Assembly (NCBI RefSeq): GCF_008065375.1
Contig: NZ_VJYI01000028.1
Location: 1 to 64,000 of the forward strand
Source: Nonomuraea sp. SYSU D8015
GTDB taxonomy: Bacteria > Actinomycetota > Actinomycetes > Streptosporangiales > Streptosporangiaceae
Reading direction: 5' to 3'
Length of the DNA stretch: 64,000 bases
The notes beneath the pieces are model-generated. The model had not been told where the DNA came from, searched no databases, and saw only the letters and a list, made by a program, of their open reading frames with translations. Shown piece after piece: positions 1 to 10,192 of the stretch. The stretch's first letter is position 1; each line of letters opens with the position of its first letter. The position numbers and the translations under genes are program-made.

Positions 1-121
1 GGACATCCGCGACTGGATGGATCAGTGGAACGACGACCCCAAGCCGTTCGTCTGGACCAAAACCGCCGAAGAGATCCTGGAATCCCTCGCTAAATATTGC
101 CGACGAATTTCAGGCGCATGA
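1..121 (+). pseudogene. IS630-type transposase, C-terminal end only
   Basis: Reading from base 2, the window opens inside a coding region that ends with TGA at 119-121. The visible 39 residues contain DDPKPFVWTKTAEEILESLA followed by a basic tail. This matches the conserved C-terminus of IS630-family DDE transposases, in which a WTK(T/S)A(D/E)EIL block follows the catalytic domain. Nothing upstream is visible, so I cannot say whether the element is intact or a remnant. No terminal inverted repeat is obvious between the stop and the riboswitch at about 381. Confidence 0.7.
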
Positions 122-360
122 CACTAGGCGAGCGTTCCCCCTTCTCCGCACGATCGGTTCCGTGCCGCCCCTTCGCAGATGTCAAGGCCCCGCCCAAGTG
201 CGGCTTCCGCGAGTGGACCTCCGTCGAAGCCGGCGGGGCGGGGGAGAGCAGGCCTGCCGTGGTGGGACGCGGAAGACGAGGCCCTCGGTGGACGCCCGGA
301 AACCGGTGATTCGGGCCGACGCGACCGGGCAGGGTCATTCGCCCGTAACACGTAGGGTTG

Positions 361-366
361 TAATCT
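361..366 (+). promoter_or_regulatory. possible -10 element for the riboswitch-gcvP transcript
   Basis: TAATCT at 361-366 is a good actinobacterial -10 hexamer. A weak TTCGCC lies 17 bases upstream as a possible -35. Transcription would begin near 373, just before the first glycine aptamer. This is inferred from spacing only. Confidence 0.35.
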
Positions 367-380
367 AGGACAGCAAGGCT

Positions 381-597
381 GACGACCCCGTGCGGGAGAG
401 TCCCTGGGGCTTCACGTCCCAGGGCGCCGAAGGAGCAACCCTCCCCGGAATCTCTCAGGCATCCTGTACCGCTCGGGCGAGGCAACTCTGGAAAGCAGGC
501 GCGCCCGCCAGGTGCGCCTCACCGACGGTGCAAGCCCCCGCCCGGGGGTGAAGCTCTCAGGTCGCGGCGACGCCGCGCTGACAGAGTGGGGAGATCC
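381..597 (+). promoter_or_regulatory. tandem glycine riboswitch
   Basis: Two glycine aptamers lie head to tail upstream of gcvP. The first runs from about 388 to 475. It contains GTGCGGGAGAG at 390-400, GCCGAAGGAGCAA at 425-437 and the conserved TCTCTCAGGCA near 451-461. The second runs from about 478 to 595. It contains AACTCTGGAAAG, ACCGACGGTGCAAGCC near 521-536 and GCTCTCAGGT at about 552-561, and it closes at GACAGAGTGGGGAG. This is the known cooperative tandem architecture. In bacteria it usually switches on glycine cleavage genes when glycine is abundant. The ribosome binding site of gcvP starts some 40 bases downstream, so control could be transcriptional or translational. Confidence 0.93.
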
Positions 598-651
598 GGC
601 ACTCGCCCGCGCCCTGGCGCCGGTCTCCATAAGCCTCAGGAGGCACTCTCC

Positions 652-3483
<2,832 letters not shown>

Positions 3484-3606
3484 TCCTTCACCGGGGGTGC
3501 CGGACAGGGCGAAAAGGGCATCGGCCAGTCCTTCGGCGTCAAGTGAGCAGACATGATCGCCAGAAGTCGTTAGGCTTCGGTGCGACCGTCGCCAGAAGGA
3601 GCTCTC

Positions 3607-4395
3607 TTGACGTCCTCAGAGCTGGAGACCCCGCCTCTCGACACCGCCCGCCGCCTCGCGGAGGCGGGCGACCTCGACGGCGCCGCGGCCATCCTGAGCC
3701 GCCTGGTCGCCGACCCGCAGGGCCCCGACCGGGCCCAAGCCGCCGTCGGGCTCGCCGTGGTGCTGGAGGAGCGCGGCGACGTCGAGGGAGCCAGGGCCGC
3801 GGCGAGGACCGCGCTGGCCACCGGGCATCCCGAATACGCCGCCCAGGCCGCCTGCCACCTGGCGCAGGGCTTCGAGCGCGAGGGGCGGGCCGAGCAGGCC
3901 AGGGCCGCCTGGCAGGCCGTGCTGGGCGTCGGCACGGCCGCGTACGTGCCGCTGGCGCATCTCGCGCTGGCCCGGCTGGCGGCGAGCCTCGACGAGGCGG
4001 AGAAGGAGCTGAGGGCCGCCATGGCGGCCGGGGATCCCCGGGTGGGGGCGCACGCGGCGCGGCTGCTGGCCGACCTGCTGCTGGAGCACGGCGAGCCCGG
4101 GCCTGCGGCCGACGTGCTGATCGACGCGCTGGAGGCGGCGCCCGAGGACGAGGTGCCGGGGCTGCGGGTGCAGCTCGGGATCGCGCATCTGGAGCTGGCC
4201 TGCGCCGAGTTCGCCGAGACCGTGCAGGGCGGGGCCGACCCCGAGACGAGTGCGCTGGCCATCGAGCTGCTGGCCCGGACGCTGCCGCTGCGCGGCCGGC
4301 CGGACGACGCCGACCAGGTCTGGTCGTACGGGCTGGAGCACGAGGACGAGACGCTGGCCGCCGAGGTGCGGCTGCGCTACCACCGCGACGCCTGA
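3607..4395 (+). CDS. tetratricopeptide repeat protein
   Basis: This 262-residue, Ala/Leu/Glu-rich helical protein has repeated A-x(2)-LA-x(5-6)-G blocks spaced about 34 residues apart (for example ARRLAEAGDLDGAAAIL near the start and ARAAWQAVLGVGTAAYVPLAHLALARL in the middle). That spacing fits TPR helical hairpins used for protein-protein contacts. I chose the TTG at 3607 because AAGGAG sits 5 bases before it. A GTG at 3581 in the same frame would place the ribosome binding site inside the gene. There is no signal peptide or membrane segment, so it is probably cytoplasmic. Its partner is unknown, and gcvP 123 bases upstream is unlikely to be functionally linked. Confidence 0.7.
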   Translation: MTSSELETPPLDTARRLAEAGDLDGAAAILSRLVADPQGPDRAQAAVGLAVVLEERGDVEGARAAARTALATGHPEYAAQAACHLAQGFEREGRAEQARAAWQAVLGVGTAAYVPLAHLALARLAASLDEAEKELRAAMAAGDPRVGAHAARLLADLLLEHGEPGPAADVLIDALEAAPEDEVPGLRVQLGIAHLELACAEFAETVQGGADPETSALAIELLARTLPLRGRPDDADQVWSYGLEHEDETLAAEVRLRYHRDA

Positions 4396-4417
4396 CCCGC
4401 GGCGGGTACGCGGCTGC

Positions 4418-4792
4418 TCAGCCGCGGCGCATGATGGCCCCGGCGGCGGCCACGTTGATGAGGACGATCGCCAGCCAGCAGATCGTCAGCCCCACCAGCC
4501 CCGCATTGCCTGCCGCGATCGCCGTCAGCGGGATGCCGATGCCCATCGAGCCGAGCGTGATCGGGATCATGGCGGCGCCGGGGTTCTTGGCCTTGGGAGG
4601 GGGCGGGGCGTAGGGCGGGCCGTAAGGGCTCACACCGTGGTTGCCTAGCTCGGCCTGGACGCGGGCGGCGATCGTGGCGTCGAGGCGTTCCACGAACGAC
4701 TCCACGAGCGCGGCCTCGTAGTCGGGGCCGAGCTCGCGACGGGCGTCGAGCGTGGCCTGCAGGTCGTCCCTGAGCGGGCGCTTGTCGTGCAT
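4418..4792 (-). CDS. small membrane protein with two C-terminal TM helices
   Basis: This 124-residue protein starts MHDKRPLRDDLQATLDARRE, an acidic/basic helical N-terminus. A Pro-rich linker (PYGPPYAPPPPK) follows, then two hydrophobic segments at about residues 76-95 and 98-118 (AMIPITLGSMGIGIPLTAIA and LVGLTICWLAIVLINVAAAG). This arrangement, a soluble helical domain followed by a 2TM hairpin, is common in small actinobacterial membrane proteins of unknown function. The start at 4792 is the last ATG of an ORF that otherwise overlaps the divergent hydrolase gene. MMVA-MHDK offers an alternative start three codons upstream. It converges on the TPR gene with a 22-base gap. Confidence 0.65.
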   Translation of the reverse strand: MHDKRPLRDDLQATLDARRELGPDYEAALVESFVERLDATIAARVQAELGNHGVSPYGPPYAPPPPKAKNPGAAMIPITLGSMGIGIPLTAIAAGNAGLVGLTICWLAIVLINVAAAGAIMRRG

Positions 4793-4874
4793 GGCCACCA
4801 TCATCCTGGGCGCGGGGCGCGCCGTCATCAGCCCTGAGGCCGAGGACGGGATCGTCCGAAGGTACGGTTCTGCC

Positions 4875-5471
4875 ATGCAGGTCATGACCCCGCGAGGGCC
4901 GGCGCTGGTCCAGATCGACGAGGTGGCCGATCCCCGGCTGCTGCTCGTGCTCACCCACGGGTCCGCCGGGGGAGTGGACGCTCCGGACCTGATGGCCGTG
5001 CGCGACGCCGCGCTCGCCGCCGGGGTGAGCGTGGCCAGGGTGACGCAGGCCTTCAGGGTGGCCGGGGCGCGGGCGCCCGGCTCGCCGGCCAGGCAGGACG
5101 AGGCGTGGGAGATCGTGCTCAAGGAGCTGCGCTCACGGTGGCCCGGCCTGCCGGTCGTGCAGGGCGGGCGGAGCAACGGGTCGCGGGTCGCCTGCCGTAC
5201 GGCCAAGGCGGTCGGCGCGGCGGCGGTCGTGGCCCTCGCCTTCCCCCTGCATCCGCCGGGTAAGCCGGAGCGTTCCAGGGCCGAGGAGCTGCGCGGCGCC
5301 GGGGTTGACGTGCTGGTCGTCAGCGGGGACCGGGATCCGTTCGGGATCCCCGACGCCGCGGACGCGGCGCGCCTGGTGGTGCTGCCGGGCGAGGGGCATG
5401 ACCTCAAGCGGGACCCCGCCCGGGTGGGCGAGATCGTGGCGGAGTGGATCGTCCACTACGCGCGGGCGTAG
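4875..5471 (+). CDS. alpha/beta hydrolase of the TEX30/KANSL3-like family
   Basis: This 198-residue alpha/beta hydrolase-fold protein resembles small dienelactone-hydrolase-like enzymes. LVLTHGSAGGVDAP near residue 28 forms the oxyanion/HG region. GGRSNGSRVACR near residue 97 is the nucleophile elbow with Ser in GxSxG-like context (G-R-S-N-G). LVVSGDRDPFG near 154 supplies the acid, and GEGHDLK near 178 supplies the catalytic His. The substrate is unknown. A TACGGT hexamer six bases before the ATG at 4875 suggests a leaderless transcript. It is divergent from the small membrane protein (82 bases apart) and ends one base before the stop of the DUF5999 gene. Confidence 0.72.
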   Translation: MQVMTPRGPALVQIDEVADPRLLLVLTHGSAGGVDAPDLMAVRDAALAAGVSVARVTQAFRVAGARAPGSPARQDEAWEIVLKELRSRWPGLPVVQGGRSNGSRVACRTAKAVGAAAVVALAFPLHPPGKPERSRAEELRGAGVDVLVVSGDRDPFGIPDAADAARLVVLPGEGHDLKRDPARVGEIVAEWIVHYARA

Positions 5472-5472
5472 C

Positions 5473-5664
5473 TCAGGCCGCGCCGACGACGGGCCGGTGC
5501 GGCTCGATGGCTGCGCCGCTGGGCAGGAGCTCCCCGGTGTCCTCGAACAGGACGACGCCGTTGCAGAGCAGGCTCCACCCCTGCTCAGGGTGGCAGGCGA
5601 GGGTGCGTGCCTTCTCGCGGTCAGGCGCCTCTGCATCCGGACAAGCCGGGACGTGCGGGCACAT
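5473..5664 (-). CDS. DUF5999 family small protein
   Basis: This 63-residue protein is typical of the actinobacterial DUF5999 family. It has a short Cys/Pro N-terminus (MCPHVPACPDAEAPDREKA), then LACHPEQGWSLLCNGVVLFE and DTGELLPSG, ending PHRPV. The start at 5664 is fixed by a GGAGG about 8 bases upstream, and the longer reading frame to 5766 adds non-family sequence. The function is unknown. The two CxxxxC-like cysteines near the N-terminus could bind a metal or form a disulfide. It converges with the hydrolase gene with a one-base gap. Confidence 0.85.
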   Translation of the reverse strand: MCPHVPACPDAEAPDREKARTLACHPEQGWSLLCNGVVLFEDTGELLPSGAAIEPHRPVVGAA

Positions 5665-5861
5665 CGGCGTGCCTCCGATATCTCGTGGGATGCCCCCGTT
5701 GAGGGCGGGAGCGGACTCGGGTTGTTCTTTTGGCAAGTGTGCGGCGTGCGTCACATATTCCGACATAGTCCGTTCGGACTGTTACAGGAGGATCCCCGGA
5801 ACGTGTGACCTTCGACACAGCGTGCCTTAAGCAGGATAACGGGCCAAGCGCGACACGCGCA

Positions 5862-6431
5862 TCACGTTTGCAAACCCTTGAGAAGAGCGTCGAGTCCGCG
5901 CTCGAAGTCCACATCGGCCCTTTCATCCCTCCTGACCCATTCGTCAACTTCGGGATCGGCCCAGCCGGACTGCTGCACCTCGACGGCCACGCTGCCGAAC
6001 ACGAAGGCCCGCAGCGCGCGTACGGCCTCGGCGGCGTTGTCCAGGCCCCCGTCGGCGAGCTGCTCGGTCTGCTCCCTGATGGCGATGGCCGTGGCGCCCT
6101 TGGGCGGCTTCGTGAGCGCCAGGGCCAGCACGCCCGGATGCTCGCGCAGCAGCTCCCGCCCGGCCCGGCACCACGCCTTGGCGGTCTCCTGCCAGGTCGG
6201 GCCCTGCTCCACGTGGACGGTGGTGACGTGCTCGGCCAGGGCGTCCATCAGCGCCTCCTTGCCGCGGGGCAGGTGATGGTAGATGGCCATGGCCTCGACC
6301 TGGAGCGCGTCGCCCAGGCGGCGCATGGTGAGCCGGCGCAGGCCCTGGCTGTCGGCGATGTGGAGTGCGGCCTCGATGATGCGCTCGCGGGAGAGCGGGA
6401 CCGGTGGCCTCTTGGCGGGCATGGTGATCAT
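5862..6431 (-). CDS. TetR family transcriptional regulator (TetR_C type)
   Basis: This 189-residue regulator has the TetR helix-turn-helix near residues 15-60 (LSRERIIEAALHIADSQG, then LRRLTMRRLGDALQVEAMAI, then YHHLPRGKEALMDALAEH). The helical ligand/dimer domain that follows resembles the tetracycline-repressor C-terminal family. There are two possible starts, MITMPAK at 6431 and MPAKRPP at 6422. Neither has a Shine-Dalgarno sequence, so a leaderless transcript is possible. A perfect 11-bp palindrome lies 2 bases upstream of the first ATG, which implies autorepression. The ligand is unknown. The divergent gene at 6548 could be a co-regulated target. Confidence 0.85.
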   Translation of the reverse strand: MITMPAKRPPVPLSRERIIEAALHIADSQGLRRLTMRRLGDALQVEAMAIYHHLPRGKEALMDALAEHVTTVHVEQGPTWQETAKAWCRAGRELLREHPGVLALALTKPPKGATAIAIREQTEQLADGGLDNAAEAVRALRAFVFGSVAVEVQQSGWADPEVDEWVRRDERADVDFERGLDALLKGLQT

Positions 6432-6432
6432 C

Positions 6433-6443
6433 TTACAATGTAA
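6433..6443. promoter_or_regulatory. palindromic operator at the tetR start
   Basis: TTACAATGTAA is a perfect palindrome around the central A at 6438, directly before the TetR start codon. Its position and symmetry suit a TetR dimer blocking its own promoter. The same short half-site inside menE near 9452 has no upstream context and looks accidental. Confidence 0.6.
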
Positions 6444-6505
6444 AGGGCGGTGCGGCGGGCCGATTTCCGGGCGTGTCGTCAGACGGCGTACCCTTGGCCC
6501 TTGAA

Positions 6506-6527
6506 CACGTATCAGCCACGTATCAGC
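6506..6527. repeat. perfect tandem 11-mer, two copies
   Basis: CACGTATCAGC occurs twice with no gap (6506-6516 and 6517-6527), about 20 bases before the ATG of the downstream gene. The 11-base period puts both copies on one DNA face. It could be an activator or repressor site for the gene at 6548. Confidence 0.5.
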
Positions 6528-6547
6528 AGGGCGAAGGGGCAGGGTCG

Positions 6548-6949
6548 ATGGCGTTTTTCCGTCCGCGGGTGAGCCGGGAGGCCGAGGTTCGCTATCACGC
6601 GGACCAGGAGATCTCCAAGAGCTTCCCCGAGCTGCTCGAGAAGGCTCGGCAGGCTGAGCAGACGCTGCGGGAGCTTCGGGCCGCGGCGGCCGACGAGATC
6701 GAGCTGCTGGCCGCGGGGCGGGCGCTCGACCGGGCCTTGACCGAGGCGCTGCGGGCCGCCGAGGCGGGGCAGCGGGCGACGTTCGGTGTGAAGGCCTATG
6801 ACGACCGGATCGCGCGGCGCAAGGCCAAGGCGACGCCTGCGGGGCGGATGTGGACGGCCGAGGTGGATCGGCTGCGTACGTTGCGCGAGGAGAACCGGCT
6901 GTGGGGGATCCCGAGCGTTCCCCGGCCCCTCCCCGCCACCACCCGCTGA
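6548..6949 (+). CDS. hypothetical coiled-coil protein
   Basis: This 133-residue, charged, largely helical protein starts MAFFRPRVSREAEVRYHADQ. Heptad-rich stretches at about residues 25-80 (FPELLEKARQAEQTLRELRA) suggest a coiled coil. A basic segment, DRIARRKAKATPAGR, follows, and the tail RLRTLREENRLWGIPSVPRP is conserved-looking. There is no signal peptide, membrane helix or catalytic motif. The ATG at 6548 follows the purine-rich stretch GAAGGGGCAGGG. I do not recognise the family. It converges on the sigma factor across a strong terminator. Confidence 0.6.
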   Translation: MAFFRPRVSREAEVRYHADQEISKSFPELLEKARQAEQTLRELRAAAADEIELLAAGRALDRALTEALRAAEAGQRATFGVKAYDDRIARRKAKATPAGRMWTAEVDRLRTLREENRLWGIPSVPRPLPATTR

Positions 6950-6993
6950 CGCTCAAGGGCCCTGACGCCGGGGGCGTGGGCGGTGAAGACGAG

Positions 6994-7029
6994 GAAGCCC
7001 CGGTCACACGGGGGTGTGGCCGGGGCTTC
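6994..7029. terminator. bidirectional intrinsic terminator
   Basis: A 16-bp stem with a single G-U wobble (GAAGCCCCGGTCACAC paired with GTGTGGCCGGGGCTTC) closes on a GGGG loop. It lies between the convergent genes at 6548 and 7035, five bases from the sigma factor stop. It would end transcripts from both sides. There is no U-tract, as is common in actinobacteria. Confidence 0.85.
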
Positions 7030-7034
7030 GGTGG

Positions 7035-8438
7035 TCAGCTGGCCCAGTCGAGCAACGGGCGGGTGTTGCTCGGGTGGCGGAGCTTGGAGAGGGACTCCTT
7101 CTCCAGCTGGCGGATCCGCTCCCGGGTCAGCCCCAGGTGCTTGCCGATCTCGTCCAGCGTATGCGGCTTGCCGTCCACCAGGCCGAACCGCAGGGCCATG
7201 ATCTTCGACTCCCGGGGCGAGAGATTGTCGAGCACGCCCCGCAGCTGGTCGCCCAGCAGCTGGCGGTCGACGATCTCCGAGGCCTCCGGTGAGTCGACGT
7301 CCTCGATGAGGTCGCCGATCGTGGTCTCCCCGTCCTCACCGATCGTCGCGTTGAGCGAGATCGGCTGGCGGCTGGTGCGCAGCAGCTCCTCGATCTGGTC
7401 CGGCGTCTTGTCGAGCTCGACCGCCAGCTCCTCGGGCGTGGGCTCCCGCCCCAGCCGCTGGTGCATGTCACGCTCGACCCGCGACAGCTTGGAGAGCATC
7501 TCCAGCACGTGAACGGGCAGCCGGATCGTCCGGGCCGAGTCGGCGAAGCCGCGCTGGATGGCCTGCCTGATCCACCACATGGCGTACGTGGAGAACTTGA
7601 AGCCCTTGGTGTAGTCGAACTTCTCCACGGCCCTGATCAGCCCCAGGTTGCCCTCCTGGACCACGTCCAGCAGGGACATGCCGCGGTCGGTGTACTTCTT
7701 GGCGACCGACACCACCAGCCGGAGGTTGGCCTCCAGCATGTGGTCCTTGGCCTGCCTGCCGTCCTCGACGACCATGCGGAGGTCCTCCTGGACGTCCAGG
7801 GGCAGGTCGGGCTGGGTCTCCAGTTTGTACTCGGCGTACAGGCCGGCCTCGATGCGCCGGGCCAGCTCGACCTCCTGCGCCGCGGTGAGCAGCGTGCGGC
7901 GGCCGATGGACTTCAGGTACGTGTGCACCGAGTCGCCCATCGTGGACGCCGTGTCGTCCAGGTCGAGCTGCTCGGTCTCGAGTTCGGCTTCCTCGGCGTT
8001 CATGACGAGGTCGTCGTCGGGCACGTCCTCCACGTGCTCCGGCTTGGGCTCGGGGGGGACGACGCCCTTGGCCACGCCGTTCGCCGCGTCCGGCGCGGCG
8101 GTTTTTGCCTTGGCGGCCTTGCGGCCGGTAGCCTTTGATCGCGAGGCCGGAGCCCTCTTCGGAGCGGCTTCCTCCTGCTCCGCGGCGGACTTCGGCTGAG
8201 TGGTCTTCCTGGTGGTCTTCTTGGGGGCGGTCTTGCTGAGAGACGGCTCGTTCTCGGCGGCCAGGCTCACGCCTGCCTCCGACAGCTCGCGGAGTATCGT
8301 ACGACCCTCAGAGGGGCTGATGCCGGCTTCGGCGAACGCGTCACGCAGTTCCGCCAGAGAAAGGTGACCCTGGCTACGCCCTCGTTCAAGCAGTTGGTCG
8401 AGAGTCGCGGGTGGGGTCGCCACGGCGGTTCCGGGCAT
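7035..8438 (-). CDS. RNA polymerase sigma-70 factor, principal (HrdB/SigA) type
   Basis: This 467-residue sigma factor has an HrdB-like N-terminal module (LDQLLERGRSQGHLSLAELR) and a Lys/Ala-rich linker at about residues 70-130. Region 1.2 is SVHTYLKSIGRRTLL. Region 2 holds EANLRLVVSVAKKYTDRGMS, LLDVVQEGNLGLIRAVEKFD and FSTYAMWWIRQAIQR. Region 4 has the -35 recognition helix in LDEIGKHLGLTRERIRQLE. The ATG at 8438 follows GGAGGAGGT. The C-terminus reads LRHPSNTRPLLDWAS instead of the RSQVLRDYLD ending of HrdB and SigB. It may therefore be a second principal-like factor rather than the housekeeping one. Promoter preference should still be -35 TTGACA / -10 TAnnnT, given the conserved regions 2.4 and 4.2. 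Confidence 0.93.
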   Translation of the reverse strand: MPGTAVATPPATLDQLLERGRSQGHLSLAELRDAFAEAGISPSEGRTILRELSEAGVSLAAENEPSLSKTAPKKTTRKTTQPKSAAEQEEAAPKRAPASRSKATGRKAAKAKTAAPDAANGVAKGVVPPEPKPEHVEDVPDDDLVMNAEEAELETEQLDLDDTASTMGDSVHTYLKSIGRRTLLTAAQEVELARRIEAGLYAEYKLETQPDLPLDVQEDLRMVVEDGRQAKDHMLEANLRLVVSVAKKYTDRGMSLLDVVQEGNLGLIRAVEKFDYTKGFKFSTYAMWWIRQAIQRGFADSARTIRLPVHVLEMLSKLSRVERDMHQRLGREPTPEELAVELDKTPDQIEELLRTSRQPISLNATIGEDGETTIGDLIEDVDSPEASEIVDRQLLGDQLRGVLDNLSPRESKIMALRFGLVDGKPHTLDEIGKHLGLTRERIRQLEKESLSKLRHPSNTRPLLDWAS

Positions 8439-8615
8439 GAGGACACCTCCTCCGTACGGAGTTAGAAGCGATCGGGCAGATTGTGGCGTGGCGGCTTCGC
8501 TTGTCCGCACGGCGCACCAGTATCAATAACGCCATCTGCCGTCATTTGTTCCCGTGTGGCCGAAAAGCCGAAAAAGGGGCGGATCGCCACCTGGCGCCGC
8601 CCCCTCGTGCGGGCC

Positions 8616-8942
8616 TTACTCGCCCACGCGGATCTCTCCTGGTCCGACCTCCGGCATGGGCATGGGCTCGGCGTCTTCCATGCGCTGATCCGTCCAGTAT
8701 TCGAGGACCTCGCCGGGATCCGGGTTGACCTCTTCGGAGACCACGATGCCGTCGGTGGTCTTGGGGTCGGGGGTCGGCTGCTCCTGCGGGCCGGACGGTG
8801 TGGCCTTCTCCACCACTGCTCTGGTCTCCTTGCTGACCTGATCGAGCTTGCCCGCGGAGGCGGCCGCCGCGACCGACGCGCCACCGGCGACGATGACGCC
8901 GACGACGGCCACGGATGCCCACATCTTGCGGGTCTGGTCCAT
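8616..8942 (-). CDS. small exported or membrane-anchored hypothetical protein
   Basis: This 108-residue protein starts MDQTRKMWASVAVVGVIVAG, a charged N-terminus followed by one hydrophobic segment ending in AAAASAG. That is either a signal peptide with AxA cleavage or an N-terminal anchor. The rest is acidic and Pro-rich (PSGPQEQPTPDPKT, then EEVNPDPGEVLEYWTDQRME). GGAGGG lies about 8 bases before the ATG at 8942. I do not recognise a family. It lies 38 bases downstream of nothing on its strand, since menE's stop at 8986 precedes it; menE could be its upstream neighbour in an operon. Confidence 0.6.
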   Translation of the reverse strand: MDQTRKMWASVAVVGVIVAGGASVAAAASAGKLDQVSKETRAVVEKATPSGPQEQPTPDPKTTDGIVVSEEVNPDPGEVLEYWTDQRMEDAEPMPMPEVGPGEIRVGE

Positions 8943-8985
8943 GAAGGCTCCCTCCTTCTCCCCACTATGACGCAGCCGCAACTCG

Positions 8986-10134
8986 TCAGGTTCCTGCTTT
9001 CAGCCGTACCAAATCGGTCTTTCCGTTGGGTAGCAGCGGCAGGCCGGAGACCAGACGCAGGCCGCGCGGGGCGGCGTGAACGGGAAGCCTATCGCGGGAA
9101 TATGCCCGCAATTCGGCAAGCGTGGGCGGCGTGTCGGGGTCCGCGGGCACCACGACGGCTGTGACCAGCTCGCCCCATTCGGGATCGGGTACGCCGATCA
9201 CGGCCACGTCGGCGATCGCGGGGTGTCCGGCGAGCACCGTGGCCACGGCGGTGGCCACGACCTTCTCCCCGCCGGTGTTGATCACGTCGTCGGCGCGGCC
9301 CAGCACGCGCAGCCGCCCGCCGGCCAGCTCGCCCAGGTCGGAGGTGACGAACCAGCCGTCGTCGAGCGGCGCGGGGCCGCCGAACCGGTAGCCGGAGAAC
9401 AGCACGGGGCCGGAGATCCGGATCAGTCCGTCGTCACCGATTTTGAGATCTACATTGTAAAGGGGCTGGCCGTCGTACACGCAGCCGCCGCACGTCTCGC
9501 TCATCCCGTACGTCGTGACGACCCTGGCGCCGAGGTCCCTGGCCCGCTCCAGCAGGCCGGGGCGGGCGGCGGCGCCGCCGAGCAGGATCGTGCGGAACAC
9601 CGACAGGTCGGCCCCGAGCTCCACCAGCCGGTGCAGCTGGGTGGGCACCAGCGAGACGTGGTCGGCGCCCGAGTCGAGGACCGCGCGCGGGTCGAAGCGG
9701 GCATGGATGATCGGCTCGCTGTCCGACATCAGGGCGCGTACGAGGACCTGCAGGCCGGAGACGTGGGAGACGGGCAGGCAGCACAGCCAGCGCTCGCCCT
9801 TGGACGCCTCCAGGCGCCGCAGCGAGGCCGCCGCCGAGGCGCGCAGCGCGGTGGCCGACACCATCACGCCCTTGGGCGCGCCCGTGCTGCCGCTGGTGGC
9901 GATCACCACGGCGACGTCCGGCGGCACGCCCGCGCCGCCGTCCTGGAGGACCCCGTCCACGTGGGTGGGGCGCAGCGCGGCGATCATGGCATCGGGGGAG
10001 TGGCCGGGAGCGAGGGGCAGGACGGCGGGGCCGTCGCCGTGGAGCGCGTCGCGGATCGCCGTGAACAGCGCGGGTCCGGGAGGCTGCACAATGGCATGCA
10101 GCGGGCGGTCCGGATGCGACGGGTTCCTCCACAT
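8986..10134 (-). CDS. menE: o-succinylbenzoate--CoA ligase
   Basis: This 382-residue acyl-adenylate-forming enzyme activates o-succinylbenzoate to its CoA thioester in menaquinone synthesis. The ANL-superfamily signatures are in order: IATSGSTGAPKGV (AMP/phosphate loop), TTYGMSETCGG (adenine site), FVTSDLGE (ribose-binding Asp) and the C-terminal PNGKTD lysine. It is short for the superfamily, as MenE proteins are. The start at 10134 (MWRNPSHP) has no good Shine-Dalgarno sequence. It is divergent from menC about 60 bases away and next to menD, which settles its role over a general acyl-CoA ligase. Confidence 0.9.
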   Translation of the reverse strand: MWRNPSHPDRPLHAIVQPPGPALFTAIRDALHGDGPAVLPLAPGHSPDAMIAALRPTHVDGVLQDGGAGVPPDVAVVIATSGSTGAPKGVMVSATALRASAAASLRRLEASKGERWLCCLPVSHVSGLQVLVRALMSDSEPIIHARFDPRAVLDSGADHVSLVPTQLHRLVELGADLSVFRTILLGGAAARPGLLERARDLGARVVTTYGMSETCGGCVYDGQPLYNVDLKIGDDGLIRISGPVLFSGYRFGGPAPLDDGWFVTSDLGELAGGRLRVLGRADDVINTGGEKVVATAVATVLAGHPAIADVAVIGVPDPEWGELVTAVVVPADPDTPPTLAELRAYSRDRLPVHAAPRGLRLVSGLPLLPNGKTDLVRLKAGT

Positions 10135-10192
10135 GCTCGTAAGGTTAATGGCGACAAGGTCGGACGGCGGCGCAGGGAAAGCGGGGAGGGTC

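Noticed and set aside
5805..6443. A 212-codon plus-strand frame with AGGAGG upstream
   Set aside because: It runs antisense through the TetR gene, has low-complexity composition and no family features.
9450..9462. Second TetR operator (ACATTGTAAA) in menE
   Set aside because: It is only a partial palindrome inside coding sequence with no promoter nearby; the codons explain it.
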